Source of the DNA: an uncultured Pseudomonadota bacterium
GTDB taxonomy: Bacteria > Pseudomonadota > Gammaproteobacteria > Methylococcales > Methylomonadaceae
Length of the DNA stretch: 64,000 nt
NCBI GenBank assembly: GCA_903870545.1
Contig: CAIQDI010000010.1
Span: forward strand, 1 to 64,000
Direction of reading: 5' to 3'
The notes under the pieces were generated by a model that saw nothing but the letters and a program-made list of their open reading frames with translations, searched no databases and was not told where the DNA came from. Shown here in pieces: positions 46,685 to 54,983 of the stretch (position 1 is the stretch's first letter; each line of letters starts with the position of its first letter). A program made the translations under genes and the position numbers.

Positions 46685-49221
46685 AACGCATAAGACCACG
46701 TCGCGGACAACGCGCCTTCACGCGGTAATTGATAGCCGTTCACGTCGTCGTGAACGGGCTGCAACCATTCGAAACTCACCCGATTACCTTGTAAACTTCC
46801 GTTCGGCATCGAGGCGTTAATGCCAAAACCGACATCAACAAATCGTCCACCATAATTACGCCCATAATCCATCGCGCCAATTTCATGATAAACGCCACGA
46901 TACGCGCCTTGTAGCGAACCTTGCAACGTATAAACGCCCCGCACCGAAGTCGCCAACCAATTTGTCCAACTGTAACTGCCCCACGTTGTCGCCTGAAAAA
47001 TATCACCCAACGCAAAACCGGCTTTATTGTGCGATTCCAACCGTTTCGTGCCGTTTAATTGTGCGCCAAATGACCAATCGTCGATATTGCCTGTGTAAGT
47101 GACCGCTGGTTTGAAATCCCACGTCCCGCTACCCAGCTGCATTCCGTAATGAATAAAACCTAAATCTTGCCGATGCGTGTCGCGCAACTGAATTTCAGCG
47201 TCGCCCGTCGGTGCTGTGCCACCCAAACTTACGTTGATTTGTTGGGAATCTGTTTTAAACACGTTGAATAGCGCGTAAATTCCGGTATCGCCCAAACCGC
47301 CTGTCGTGTGTTCGTGTCCAGCGTGAATAATCGCTGAACCCAAAGCAGTCGTCATAGCTGGCGTATCGGGCGCACCATCAAGCGAGCGCATCGTCATGTG
47401 CATATCCATAAATTGCGGCATCAACATCAACGTCAACCAATCTGTCGGCGCGAACATTAAATCCAACATGTGCATATTCATGCTCATTTCGCTGGGCGTA
47501 ACGTAGCATTTTTGCGGCGCACACGCTTGATTCACCAGCGTTTCATCGGCAACAGTATTCAAACCGTTTTGCGTATTGCCTGCTTGATTTGCGTACATAT
47601 AACGATAACCGACCATCACATCGCCCGCATTCGGCAAAACGTGGTCAAACATAACGCCCGCTGGAACACCTGCGCCATGATGATGCGCGTGTTGCGAATG
47701 TTGCGAATGTTCACCATGATTTGAATTAGCAATCGATAACGCCGCTAAATCCACTTTTAACGCCGCATTAACCAAATAACCGTCAAAATCTGTGTAATTT
47801 CCTTCACCCCCGCCGCCCAATTTCAAACTTCCCGCGTGCGTGTAATACTCCGCACCCGCTTGAATTTCCAAGCCTTTGGCGAATTTTTTAGTCACTGTTA
47901 AACCGCCACTCAACGCGCCATAACCCGATAATCGATAATCACTGGAATAATTTTGTGGCAATAATTTCGGATTGTAATCAGTTTTAACGGGATTTCCGCC
48001 AGCATCAAAAGTGACTTTATTAGCGGCTTGTTTTGAAACCAAATAAGGCGCGTAAAAATCCGCCGCATTTTGCGAATAATAACGCACGCGCGGTGTCATC
48101 GACCACCCATCGCCCAACGGCTGAATCCAATCGCCCGAAATCGTGTGCGCCTGAATACCCCAATCGTCGTGATAAAAACGATAATCCAAATGCAACGCAG
48201 CATCCAGCGCGTCGATGTGTTGAATGTAACGCAAATTCTCTGTCCATTGCTGACGTTCTTCGGGTCGTTGCTCTAAAAACGCCAACATACTTCCGTTCAA
48301 TTGTCCGTCTTTGCCCGCTTTTTGCGTCGGATCTACAAATAAAACCGCCATCGTTTTATACGGATTCGCCATGTAACCATTGCTCGTGGTGTAACTAACG
48401 CTGCCTTCCACGAGCGCAGATTTATTCAAAACCTGCGTCAATCCTAAACTGCCCGCCCAATCTTGTTTTGAACCCGTCAACAATTTCACGCCATTTGGCA
48501 ATGAAGTGACTTTTGTGCCAAAGGTGCTTTTTTCAATATACGGCGCGGCATCGTGATCGAGCATCGATTCATTTTCGCTGGCGGTATAACTTGCGCCAAA
48601 ATTGACGCTGGTCAATTTTTGATTAAAATCCAATCGCCCGCCGACATTGCCAAAACTCGAATTGTAATCATTTTCTGCCGACGTTCCCGCACCAACATCT
48701 AAACTCGCTTCGTCCCAATCGTAACCAAAACGTAAATCCCCTTGTTTACGGGTTTCGGGGGAAGCCGAAGAAAGTGTGTGAACGAGTTGCGTGTTTTTCG
48801 TGAATTTTCCAGTTTTAGCATCTTGTTGTAGCGGGTTAAATTGGCTATCAACAAACACGTTTTTATTTTGTAAATACGGCGACGCGCCACTGAGAACATT
48901 GGCTGCAATTTGTCGTTGACGATTACCGCCAAACGCTAACGGGGCTGTGGTAATCGGTGTCGCGCCACTCCAAGTATCTTGCGTGTAATTGAACGCTAAC
49001 CGCACGCGATCTGAAAGTTTAAGTTTGGTGTTGGTTTGAATGCTATCGACTTGAATCGGTTTTAGACCGCTTTGCGCGTTGAATAAATTGCGTGCGCCGT
49101 CTTCATAATGCCCGTATTGAAAAGTGGCTTCTTCGTCGCTCGCGTAAATCGTAGTTAACGGCAATGCGAGCGCAGCGGCAGTTAAAAGACGTAATGTTTT
49201 TGATTTTTTAATAACAGCCAC
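46681..49221 (-). CDS. DUF3570-type outer-membrane protein fused to a His/Met-rich C-terminal barrel
   Basis: This 846-residue exported protein (GTG start at 49221, eight bases after GGAGG) has a signal peptide ending TIYA. The N-terminal half (about 20-500) is of the DUF3570 beta-barrel type. A His cluster (about 515-530) follows, then Met/His-rich segments MSMNMHMLDLMF and LMPQFMDMHMTM (about 595-635). Then comes a barrel-like region ending GALSATWSYAF. The C-terminal aromatic residue fits outer-membrane barrels. His and Met clusters suggest copper binding, which is inference. The gene is last in a six-gene operon-like run and overlaps the DUF4266 gene. Confidence 0.8.
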   Translation of the reverse strand: MAVIKKSKTLRLLTAAALALPLTTIYASDEEATFQYGHYEDGARNLFNAQSGLKPIQVDSIQTNTKLKLSDRVRLAFNYTQDTWSGATPITTAPLAFGGNRQRQIAANVLSGASPYLQNKNVFVDSQFNPLQQDAKTGKFTKNTQLVHTLSSASPETRKQGDLRFGYDWDEASLDVGAGTSAENDYNSSFGNVGGRLDFNQKLTSVNFGASYTASENESMLDHDAAPYIEKSTFGTKVTSLPNGVKLLTGSKQDWAGSLGLTQVLNKSALVEGSVSYTTSNGYMANPYKTMAVLFVDPTQKAGKDGQLNGSMLAFLEQRPEERQQWTENLRYIQHIDALDAALHLDYRFYHDDWGIQAHTISGDWIQPLGDGWSMTPRVRYYSQNAADFYAPYLVSKQAANKVTFDAGGNPVKTDYNPKLLPQNYSSDYRLSGYGALSGGLTVTKKFAKGLEIQAGAEYYTHAGSLKLGGGGEGNYTDFDGYLVNAALKVDLAALSIANSNHGEHSQHSQHAHHHGAGVPAGVMFDHVLPNAGDVMVGYRYMYANQAGNTQNGLNTVADETLVNQACAPQKCYVTPSEMSMNMHMLDLMFAPTDWLTLMLMPQFMDMHMTMRSLDGAPDTPAMTTALGSAIIHAGHEHTTGGLGDTGIYALFNVFKTDSQQINVSLGGTAPTGDAEIQLRDTHRQDLGFIHYGMQLGSGTWDFKPAVTYTGNIDDWSFGAQLNGTKRLESHNKAGFALGDIFQATTWGSYSWTNWLATSVRGVYTLQGSLQGAYRGVYHEIGAMDYGRNYGGRFVDVGFGINASMPNGSLQGNRVSFEWLQPVHDDVNGYQLPREGALSATWSYAF

Positions 49222-49423
49222 AGCCACCGCCTCCCGCTGCGCCACCGCCCGAAGCCGCTTCACGGCTGCCGTATTGATGCGTGCGTAAACTATTTTGCAA
49301 TGGTGCGGGGTCTAAACTCATGTGAGATTTTGCTAATGTGCCGCGTTCCCACGGTGAAACTGAACTGCATCCCGATAAAAATAATAAACAAAAAAAGAAA
49401 GTCCCTTTTTTAAAACGCGACAT
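49208..49423 (-). CDS. DUF4266-type small lipoprotein with Gly/Cys tail
   Basis: This 71-residue lipoprotein has a signal peptide ending in LSGC (Cys19). The conserved stretch is SVSPWERGTLAKSHMSLDP. The C-terminal tail GGGAAGGGGCGCY is the hallmark of DUF4266. DUF4266 and DUF3570 genes are regularly adjacent. Codons of the Gly-rich tail contain GGGAGGCGG, which doubles as the ribosome binding site for the next gene, whose GTG start overlaps it. The function is unknown; the two terminal cysteines may bind metal or be modified. Confidence 0.85.
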   Translation of the reverse strand: MSRFKKGTFFFCLLFLSGCSSVSPWERGTLAKSHMSLDPAPLQNSLRTHQYGSREAASGGGAAGGGGCGCY

Positions 49424-49427
49424 GATT

Positions 49428-49913
49428 CTATTTTTCAGCCAACAATTGAGCGATTTGCAGCTTTAACTCTTCGGTTTCGCCATCTCGAAAACCTTGATGA
49501 ATGTGGCGAATTACACCGTGTTTGTCGATTAAATAAGATGTGGGCATCGCTTGCACATCAAAACTTTTCGCGCACTGTTCACCGCCGTGATTCGCAATCG
49601 TAAATTGTGACGGATGATGTCCTAAAAATGCGAGGGCATCATCGACTTTTTCATCTACATTCACGCCGACAATATGCAATCCTTGCAGCCCGAATTCGTG
49701 TGTGAGTTGATTTAAAAACGGAAACGATTGCATGCACGAGCCACACCACGAAGCCCAAAAATCCACATACAATACTTTGCCAGTATATTCATGAAAATGA
49801 ACGGGCGTATTGTTGAGCGAAGTCAGCACGCAGTCGGGTGAATTTTCACCCACTGTAGCGGCATTTAAATTTGAAATAAAAAACGTAGTCGCTAAAAATA
49901 AAAAAATTTTCAT
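49428..49913 (-). CDS. Periplasmic TlpA/ResA-like thioredoxin
   Basis: This 161-residue exported thiol-disulfide oxidoreductase has a signal peptide (residues 1-18, ending LNA-A). The active-site motif is FWASWCGSCMQSFP near 52-65, and a cis-proline motif AMPTSYLID is near 122. It probably reduces disulfides in partner proteins of the same operon, such as the cysteine-pair proteins upstream or the DUF4266 tail. It lies four bases before the DUF4266 gene. Confidence 0.9.
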   Translation of the reverse strand: MKIFLFLATTFFISNLNAATVGENSPDCVLTSLNNTPVHFHEYTGKVLYVDFWASWCGSCMQSFPFLNQLTHEFGLQGLHIVGVNVDEKVDDALAFLGHHPSQFTIANHGGEQCAKSFDVQAMPTSYLIDKHGVIRHIHQGFRDGETEELKLQIAQLLAEK

Positions 49914-49922
49914 GAGTCAAAT

Positions 49923-50342
49923 TTAATTATTTTGTAATGTACTATCGGTCGTTTCAGCGTGTTCGCCCTCGTTCGATTCACAATGATAAACAAAAGAATA
50001 ACTCGCTTTACCCACGCCGTTTTTATTTATAGTCACGCGATATGCACCCTCCCCGCCAGCAACTTCAGCAACACGACTCGAATTAGCATCACCGTTAATC
50101 AAATCGGTGACATTCGTGGCAAAGTTATTCTTGGCAATTTGTGCGCTGACCAGTGGAGCGGGGCTGAGTGAATCGTTTGAAAGTTGAAAATACAGTTTAT
50201 CGGCGGTAATGGAACCATCCGCCGAACAGTAAATCATCATGTAATCCGTCGCCGAAGCTGATTCACCTAAATCACCACTCAAATCATGCGCGAAACCGCA
50301 AATAGGCAAACTCATTAACATCAAAAAAAGAAAGCGTTTCAT
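49923..50342 (-). CDS. Exported protein with one two-cysteine module (novel family)
   Basis: This 139-residue protein has a signal peptide ending GFA-H, so the mature form would start with histidine (HDLSGD). The body has one copy of a module that occurs twice in the upstream gene: Y-M-M-I-Y-C, then D-K-L-Y-F-Q-L, then G-G-E-G-A-Y-R-V-T-I, then Y-S-F-V-Y-H-C. The two cysteines probably form a disulfide. I recognise no named domain. It lies nine bases before the thioredoxin gene, the likely oxidoreductase partner. Confidence 0.75.
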   Translation of the reverse strand: MKRFLFLMLMSLPICGFAHDLSGDLGESASATDYMMIYCSADGSITADKLYFQLSNDSLSPAPLVSAQIAKNNFATNVTDLINGDANSSRVAEVAGGEGAYRVTINKNGVGKASYSFVYHCESNEGEHAETTDSTLQNN

Positions 50343-50357
50343 CAGTATTTCCTCGTG

Positions 50358-51206
50358 TTATTGATTTTGTAAAAGTTGAAAAGGCGACGTTTTCGCTTCG
50401 AAATTTTTAGTATTTAAACAACTGTACTGAAAACTGTACGTTTTCGCGGCATTGATGGGACTATTGACCATGACAGAATAATCACCATTCCCCTCTTGAA
50501 TATCCAAAACATCGCCAATCGTATTTTGTGCATTTGCGCCTTTAATCACTTGCGCGGTTAAATTCCCTGATGACACAGAAACCGCTGGAATAACTGGAAT
50601 AATTGGGATAATTGTAGGCATTGGTTTTACAACGGCGGTTTTGTTGGTGATTTTTACTTTTAAACTATCCGTTTTTCCGGTGCAGTTAATCGCGTATTTT
50701 GCTGTTTTGTTATTAGCTAATGATTTTGTTGTGGATTCAACGCCCAATTTTACGAGTGTTGATGAGCCGGCTGTAATTGTTTTTGCAGCATTTAAACATT
50801 GATATTGGACTGAATAAGTTTGTGCTGTTTTTAGCGTTAAATTTGTGCCGAATGTGTCTAATGTCAATGTGTACGCGCCATTGCCACCTTTTAACGCCAC
50901 TTCTTTATTCGTACCAGCGGCGATTGCAGAAGTCGCGGCAGTTAATTTTAATTTCGCTAATGTTACGTTTAAAACTTGTGGAAGAGTGGGAGGTAACTCC
51001 GTGATTACAACAGGCGCAGCAGTCACGCCATTTTCAAATAATTTAAAATTCAAATGGTCGGTGTCACCCGCGCAAGTAATTTTAAAATAATCCGTCGCGC
51101 CAATTGTGGTGGTTAAATTCTGTGCGCCAGAATCTAATGCGAATGCGCTTTCAAAGGCAGTCAATGCAAGTAACGATAGCAGCGTTTTTTGAGCTATTTT
51201 TTTCAT
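50358..51206 (-). CDS. Exported protein with two two-cysteine modules (novel family)
   Basis: This 282-residue protein (start ATG 51206, not the TTG at 51224) has a signal peptide ending AFA-L. It has two tandem modules, about 30-155 and 165-275. Each has Y-x-I-x-C (FKITC, YAINC), then D-x-L-x-F/V, then G-N-G-A/D-Y-x-L/V and Y-S-V/F-Q-Y-x-C-L-N. A Pro/Ile/Val-rich stretch (PMPTIIPIIPVIP) lies within module two. The product and partner are unknown. It is separated from the YcnI-like gene by a strong hairpin. Confidence 0.7.
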   Translation of the reverse strand: MKKIAQKTLLSLLALTAFESAFALDSGAQNLTTTIGATDYFKITCAGDTDHLNFKLFENGVTAAPVVITELPPTLPQVLNVTLAKLKLTAATSAIAAGTNKEVALKGGNGAYTLTLDTFGTNLTLKTAQTYSVQYQCLNAAKTITAGSSTLVKLGVESTTKSLANNKTAKYAINCTGKTDSLKVKITNKTAVVKPMPTIIPIIPVIPAVSVSSGNLTAQVIKGANAQNTIGDVLDIQEGNGDYSVMVNSPINAAKTYSFQYSCLNTKNFEAKTSPFQLLQNQ

Positions 51207-51273
51207 GAGAGGAATCCAAGACAAATAACAATTGGCGTATTATCGCGCATTTTTGATTGATTTGTGTTTTGAA

Positions 51274-51302
51274 AATCGACACGCTTTAAAAACGTGTCGA
51301 TT
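51274..51302 (-). terminator. Hairpin terminator or attenuator after the YcnI-like gene
   Basis: On the minus strand AATCGACACG and CGTGTCGATT form a perfect ten-base-pair stem followed by TTTTC. It lies 16 bases after the stop and before the next gene, so it may lower expression of the five downstream genes relative to the first. Confidence 0.6.
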
Positions 51303-51317
51303 ATTGGTAGCGAAGAA

Positions 51318-52406
51318 TTATTTTGTGGGCCAATACAACGCACCGTTCGCGCCAGCCGGATATTTTGCAGCGGAAATGGGCAATAAATTGTCAATATCAT
51401 CGTTGCTTGGTTCGATATAAACGGTGTCGTAATCAGCAGCATCCGAACAAGCTATTTTAGTTGATGTGACCGCTGCGCCAGTGGCCTCTTTTGCTCCCGT
51501 AGCCCAGCCGGCAACAGAGCGATCAATTGTCGCGCCTGTTTCGGGATTAAATCCTTTTGTACCGGGTAACGGATTTCTCGCTAAATCACGATTAACGGTC
51601 AACGTTGACCAAAAAACGGGTGTGGCATTTGGGCTAGGCATCGTGACGGGGTCGTTAAATTTTGTTGTCATGTGACCAATCCATAAATCAACACGGCTTG
51701 GACTATCGTAAGATTTTGCACCTTTTTCACACCAGTTAGCGACCGCCACACGGATTTTTAAGGCTTTGGCACACGATTCAGGTTTGAATGCGAAAGCGTT
51801 AATACCAAAAGGTGAAAGACCGGTTTCGCTTATATCGCTACCATCGGCTTTTTTCGCGCTTTCTAATAATGGCGCACCGTTATAAGGTGATGTGCCGCTC
51901 CAACTTTGCCAGCCGCGCACGTTTCCTTTAGTATCGACTTTAGGAATGTTGTTCGCAAACATCGCACCGCCAACGTTGACCAACGACAAAGCTGAAACCA
52001 ACGGTACGCCACTTGATGAAGTGCCTGAACCCACGATGTCTTTTGATAAATCAGCAATTTTGTCTTCTTCACCGGTTGTGAATCCATCAACGGCTTTTGT
52101 CGTCACATTTCCAGCCGCATCTTTCACTTCTGCAACAGCAGCTTTTCCTTTCGTGCCACGAATAATGACATCTGTAAAGCTAGGCGAGTTTGGGAAAATC
52201 GCACTTAATGCAATAACATCCTTATGAGGTTGACCGTTACCTTCACCACCGACATTCGTATTACAACCGTGCGTGATGGTGACTGCGTTCCACGTTTTTA
52301 CTGAACCTTCAGTAATTTGATCTTTGAAACCAGCGTGTGCGTGTGCGAGTTGCGCTGTACCTGCAAGCAAGGCAATTGAAGTGAATGCTTTAAGCGATGT
52401 GTTCAT
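51318..52406 (-). CDS. Secreted YcnI/DUF1775-like protein, candidate copper binder
   Basis: This 362-residue exported protein has a signal peptide ending LAHA-HAGF, so the mature protein may begin with histidine. It has ITHGCNT near residue 46, comparable with the V-P-H-G-C motif of DUF1775/YcnI proteins, whose N-terminal His and conserved Trp bind copper. Four cysteines (in THGCNT, ESCAKA, ANWCEK and IACSDA) could form two disulfides. The rest is not recognised. YcnI-like proteins are usually 150-230 residues, so this is longer. The assignment is by motif only. A sigma54-type promoter candidate lies 80 bases upstream. Confidence 0.55.
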   Translation of the reverse strand: MNTSLKAFTSIALLAGTAQLAHAHAGFKDQITEGSVKTWNAVTITHGCNTNVGGEGNGQPHKDVIALSAIFPNSPSFTDVIIRGTKGKAAVAEVKDAAGNVTTKAVDGFTTGEEDKIADLSKDIVGSGTSSSGVPLVSALSLVNVGGAMFANNIPKVDTKGNVRGWQSWSGTSPYNGAPLLESAKKADGSDISETGLSPFGINAFAFKPESCAKALKIRVAVANWCEKGAKSYDSPSRVDLWIGHMTTKFNDPVTMPSPNATPVFWSTLTVNRDLARNPLPGTKGFNPETGATIDRSVAGWATGAKEATGAAVTSTKIACSDAADYDTVYIEPSNDDIDNLLPISAAKYPAGANGALYWPTK

Positions 52407-52486
52407 TTTTTATCCTAAAGTAAGTTTATTTATATAAATTACGCAACAAATTCAAATTTTAAAAACTTAAAGCGTTCTCATTATTT

Positions 52487-52502
52487 AGCAGAATATACGC
52501 CA
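52487..52502 (-). promoter_or_regulatory. Sigma54-type promoter candidate of the YcnI-like gene
   Basis: Minus strand TGGCGTATATTCTGCT has GG and GC ten bases apart with TGGC and TGCT flanks. It would start transcripts about 70 bases before the YcnI-like start codon. Confidence 0.5.
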
Positions 52503-52594
52503 GCTTAAAATTTTTTATTGAAACATATTGAAATTATTAACTTAAATAGAAAAATTGGTGCTATTTCATGCCAAAATTTAATTTAACTAAGGGT

Positions 52595-52644
52595 AAAAAA
52601 TACGCGATATACCACCATTCCTATTAAAAAATGCGTGATATGCC
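52595..52644. repeat. Two 19-base direct repeats resembling the flgB promoter
   Basis: AAAAAATACGCGATATACC (52595-52613) and AAAAAATGCGTGATATGCC (52626-52644) are direct repeats with a 31-base period. The sequence at 39680-39698 (AAAAAGCACGCGATATGCC), which contains the flgB sigma54 promoter, is of the same pattern. On the minus strand both copies have GG-N10-AT instead of GG-N10-GC, so they are unlikely to be promoters themselves. They lie about 190 bases upstream of the YcnI-like gene. The rest of 52407-52764 is AT-rich sequence with the two promoter-like sites and a terminator. Confidence 0.4.
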
Positions 52645-52696
52645 CTAGTTTTGATAAAAAATTTTCGATTTGAAAAAACTAAAAGTCCTGAAAACA

Positions 52697-52723
52697 AAAA
52701 ACCCAGCAAAAATGCTGGGTTTT
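52697..52723 (-). terminator. Intrinsic terminator of the 37-residue lipoprotein gene
   Basis: On the minus strand AAAACCCAGCATTTTTGCTG forms a stem of eight or more pairs, followed by TTTTTT. Confidence 0.88.
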
Positions 52724-52764
52724 CTGAAAGCTCTAACAGCTAAAGGTCTAGCGTTTGTTCAATC

Positions 52765-52878
52765 TTACAAAGAGATTGAGCTAGAAACTTTTTGTTTGCT
52801 GCTATCTTGATCATCGATACAACCAGTTAAACCAACAATCATTAACGCTAAAGCTAATACAGAAATTACTTTTTTCAT
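52765..52878 (-). CDS. Small lipoprotein, 37 residues
   Basis: This tiny gene encodes MKKVISVLALALMIVGLTGC followed by 17 residues (IDDQDSSKQKVSSSISL). The lipobox LTGC makes it a lipoprotein with a short acidic/serine-rich mature part. AAGGATT precedes the ATG at a good distance and a strong terminator follows, so it is a real gene. It resembles entericidin-like or other short lipoproteins in size, but I cannot assign a family. Confidence 0.75.
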   Translation of the reverse strand: MKKVISVLALALMIVGLTGCIDDQDSSKQKVSSSISL

Positions 52879-52995
52879 TTGTGAAATCCTTCAAAGTTGT
52901 TTTAATTATTATTGCGCTAATCTGTAAGCACGGGCATTTTATATCATGACTATTCTGTCAATGCAATAATAAAAAAATCGAAAATCGTGTCAAAA

Positions 52996-54885
52996 TTACA
53001 GGGCGTTGATGTCGTCGGGTAATTCAATTTGAATCACTTTGTTCTGCCATCGCGCAGCACCAATGATTTTCCACGTTCCCGCCATGTTTTGATGCAGCAA
53101 ATCTTCCACCCAATCGTTCGGTGCGCGAGTCTTTTTCATCTGAATATGAAAAGTTGTTTTATTCAAATCTATGCCTAAATCTCGTCCATAAAAAGCCGTA
53201 ATTTTCATAATAAATTTTTCTAAACGCTGATTGTTAATCGTTGGCGTAACGGCAATATTTGCCCACATCGAATGTACTCGCCCCCAATTTGGCGCAAGCA
53301 TTCGTCCTTGCTCATTCACAAATGGCAGCCATTTTTCTTGTCCGTCGGTATCGGTATAAGTAATCGCCAAAATGTGATCGTAACCCGTAAAATGATCATG
53401 CAAATAAAGCGGGTGCGGCACAATTCCGACAAATGTTTGCGACCACAAAATTAACGTATTACTGATTTGTGTCAACGATGACAAAACGGGATTGTGCAAT
53501 TTTAAACGATAAATTAGCCCGTAATGAATCGTGCTATTAAGCTGCAACAGCAATAACAGCATAAGAATTTTCGTGAGTTTTCGCGCAAATGTTTTTGGTT
53601 TTTTAACCGCATATTGCTCAACAAGATAAGCATACCAAGTGTTATTTTCCAACGGTGTGACAACTAAACAAGCCATATCACAACGAACGCGCGTGTCGGC
53701 AATCGCGCGGTATTTTTTCTCTGCGAATGGACGAATCATTGGCAATGACAACAGCACGCCGATCAATGCTAAATAACCGGTATGTTTAAAAATTTGTGCG
53801 TAAGTTTGCACGCCAGAATAAATGTGACCTTCAGCATCGATTGCATACAAATCTGTCAACAACGCTTCTGATTTAATCGTCGCCATTACGGGATAATTTG
53901 CGGCATTTTCTTGTGCATTTTTAAAATCAATACGGCGAAAAATATCAACGTGATTTAGCGTCAACGCCGTACGATTACATAGCGGACATTGTCGATCAAA
54001 AAATACCGTTAACGTTGGTTTTTTCGCAATCAAAACGTGACCAATCGCCCGCCACCATCGAAATGGAATCATCAAAAAATAAAAGCACAGCATTCCCAAA
54101 CCAAACGGATAAATGTTGAATGACAACGTAATCCCTAAATGCAAACCCATGCCAATCAGCAAATATACGATGCGTAAATGCCGTTGCCAAAAGAAAAATA
54201 TAAACGTGAATTGAAAGACTAAAATCGTATAGCCCAACAAATTTTGTAACCATTCTTGATTCAACAACGGCGACATATCCAACGCTGAAACGTAATAAGG
54301 TTGCGTAGCAGGCAACCATGTTCCCAAACCATTTCGCCAATGTTCGGCAAACATTTTATGAACTGAAGAATCGAAATATAAAAATCCTAAGCAAATCGCT
54401 ACGGGTAAATAATAGGCAAGAACCGAAACGGTGGGTTTGTTATATTCGCGGTAATGTTTGAATGGTTGGCTGAGTTTATAACGTAAATTATCCAACGAAA
54501 AGGCTTTGTCGGCGGGCAAAAATAATAAGAAAAATCCTGCACCAATCATAAAGGTATCAAAACCACCATCAAAATCACGCTGCATCGGTGTGAAATTAAC
54601 GAACAAAATCCAGAGTAAATAGTTACATAACACGGCAGTTTGATAGCGATAACCTAACGCGACGCAAGACGCAACAATCGCCCATAAACCTAGAAAAATC
54701 GGAATCATCGGAAATTCGACATCCAAATAGGGAATTGGATCGAAAATAAGGTGATTAAAGTACAGCAAAAAGAAAATTTCTTGCAGTGTCACTAGACCGT
54801 AAAACAAACGAAACAAACCCAACCCAGTCGCTGGAACTTGTTTATTGAGCAACGCATTGAATTTATTGGAAAGACGTGAATACAT
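52996..54885 (-). CDS. HTTM-domain membrane protein fused to a DCC thiol-disulfide oxidoreductase
   Basis: This 629-residue protein (start 54885, after AGGA) has an N-terminal membrane part with about eight helices, of the HTTM/vitamin K-dependent carboxylase-like type. A DUF393 (DCC) domain follows with FFDRQCPLCN (Asp297, Cys300, Cys303). A further membrane segment (about residues 450-465) and a C-terminal soluble domain come after. A longer frame from 55020 crosses a terminator and is rejected. Function unknown; a redox-coupled modification at the membrane is inference. Confidence 0.8.
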   Translation of the reverse strand: MYSRLSNKFNALLNKQVPATGLGLFRLFYGLVTLQEIFFLLYFNHLIFDPIPYLDVEFPMIPIFLGLWAIVASCVALGYRYQTAVLCNYLLWILFVNFTPMQRDFDGGFDTFMIGAGFFLLFLPADKAFSLDNLRYKLSQPFKHYREYNKPTVSVLAYYLPVAICLGFLYFDSSVHKMFAEHWRNGLGTWLPATQPYYVSALDMSPLLNQEWLQNLLGYTILVFQFTFIFFFWQRHLRIVYLLIGMGLHLGITLSFNIYPFGLGMLCFYFLMIPFRWWRAIGHVLIAKKPTLTVFFDRQCPLCNRTALTLNHVDIFRRIDFKNAQENAANYPVMATIKSEALLTDLYAIDAEGHIYSGVQTYAQIFKHTGYLALIGVLLSLPMIRPFAEKKYRAIADTRVRCDMACLVVTPLENNTWYAYLVEQYAVKKPKTFARKLTKILMLLLLLQLNSTIHYGLIYRLKLHNPVLSSLTQISNTLILWSQTFVGIVPHPLYLHDHFTGYDHILAITYTDTDGQEKWLPFVNEQGRMLAPNWGRVHSMWANIAVTPTINNQRLEKFIMKITAFYGRDLGIDLNKTTFHIQMKKTRAPNDWVEDLLHQNMAGTWKIIGAARWQNKVIQIELPDDINAL

Positions 54886-54926
54886 GGCTGTCCTGAAGGT
54901 TACAAATGTTAGAATTTTAAACATAA

Positions 54927-54960
54927 AAAAAGGTCGCAACGTAATCCGCTGCGACCTTTT
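54927..54960 (-). terminator. Intrinsic terminator of the 43-residue membrane protein gene
   Basis: On the minus strand AAAAGGTCGCA and TGCGACCTTTT form a perfect stem followed by T. It separates the small gene from the HTTM-DCC gene. Confidence 0.88.
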
Positions 54961-54983
54961 GGCTAAAGACGGAAGTCTGTCGC

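Noticed and set aside
48033-48398. Open frames antisense to the DUF3570-type gene
   Set aside because: The barrel gene on the other strand is supported by signal peptide and motifs; these frames have no features of proteins.
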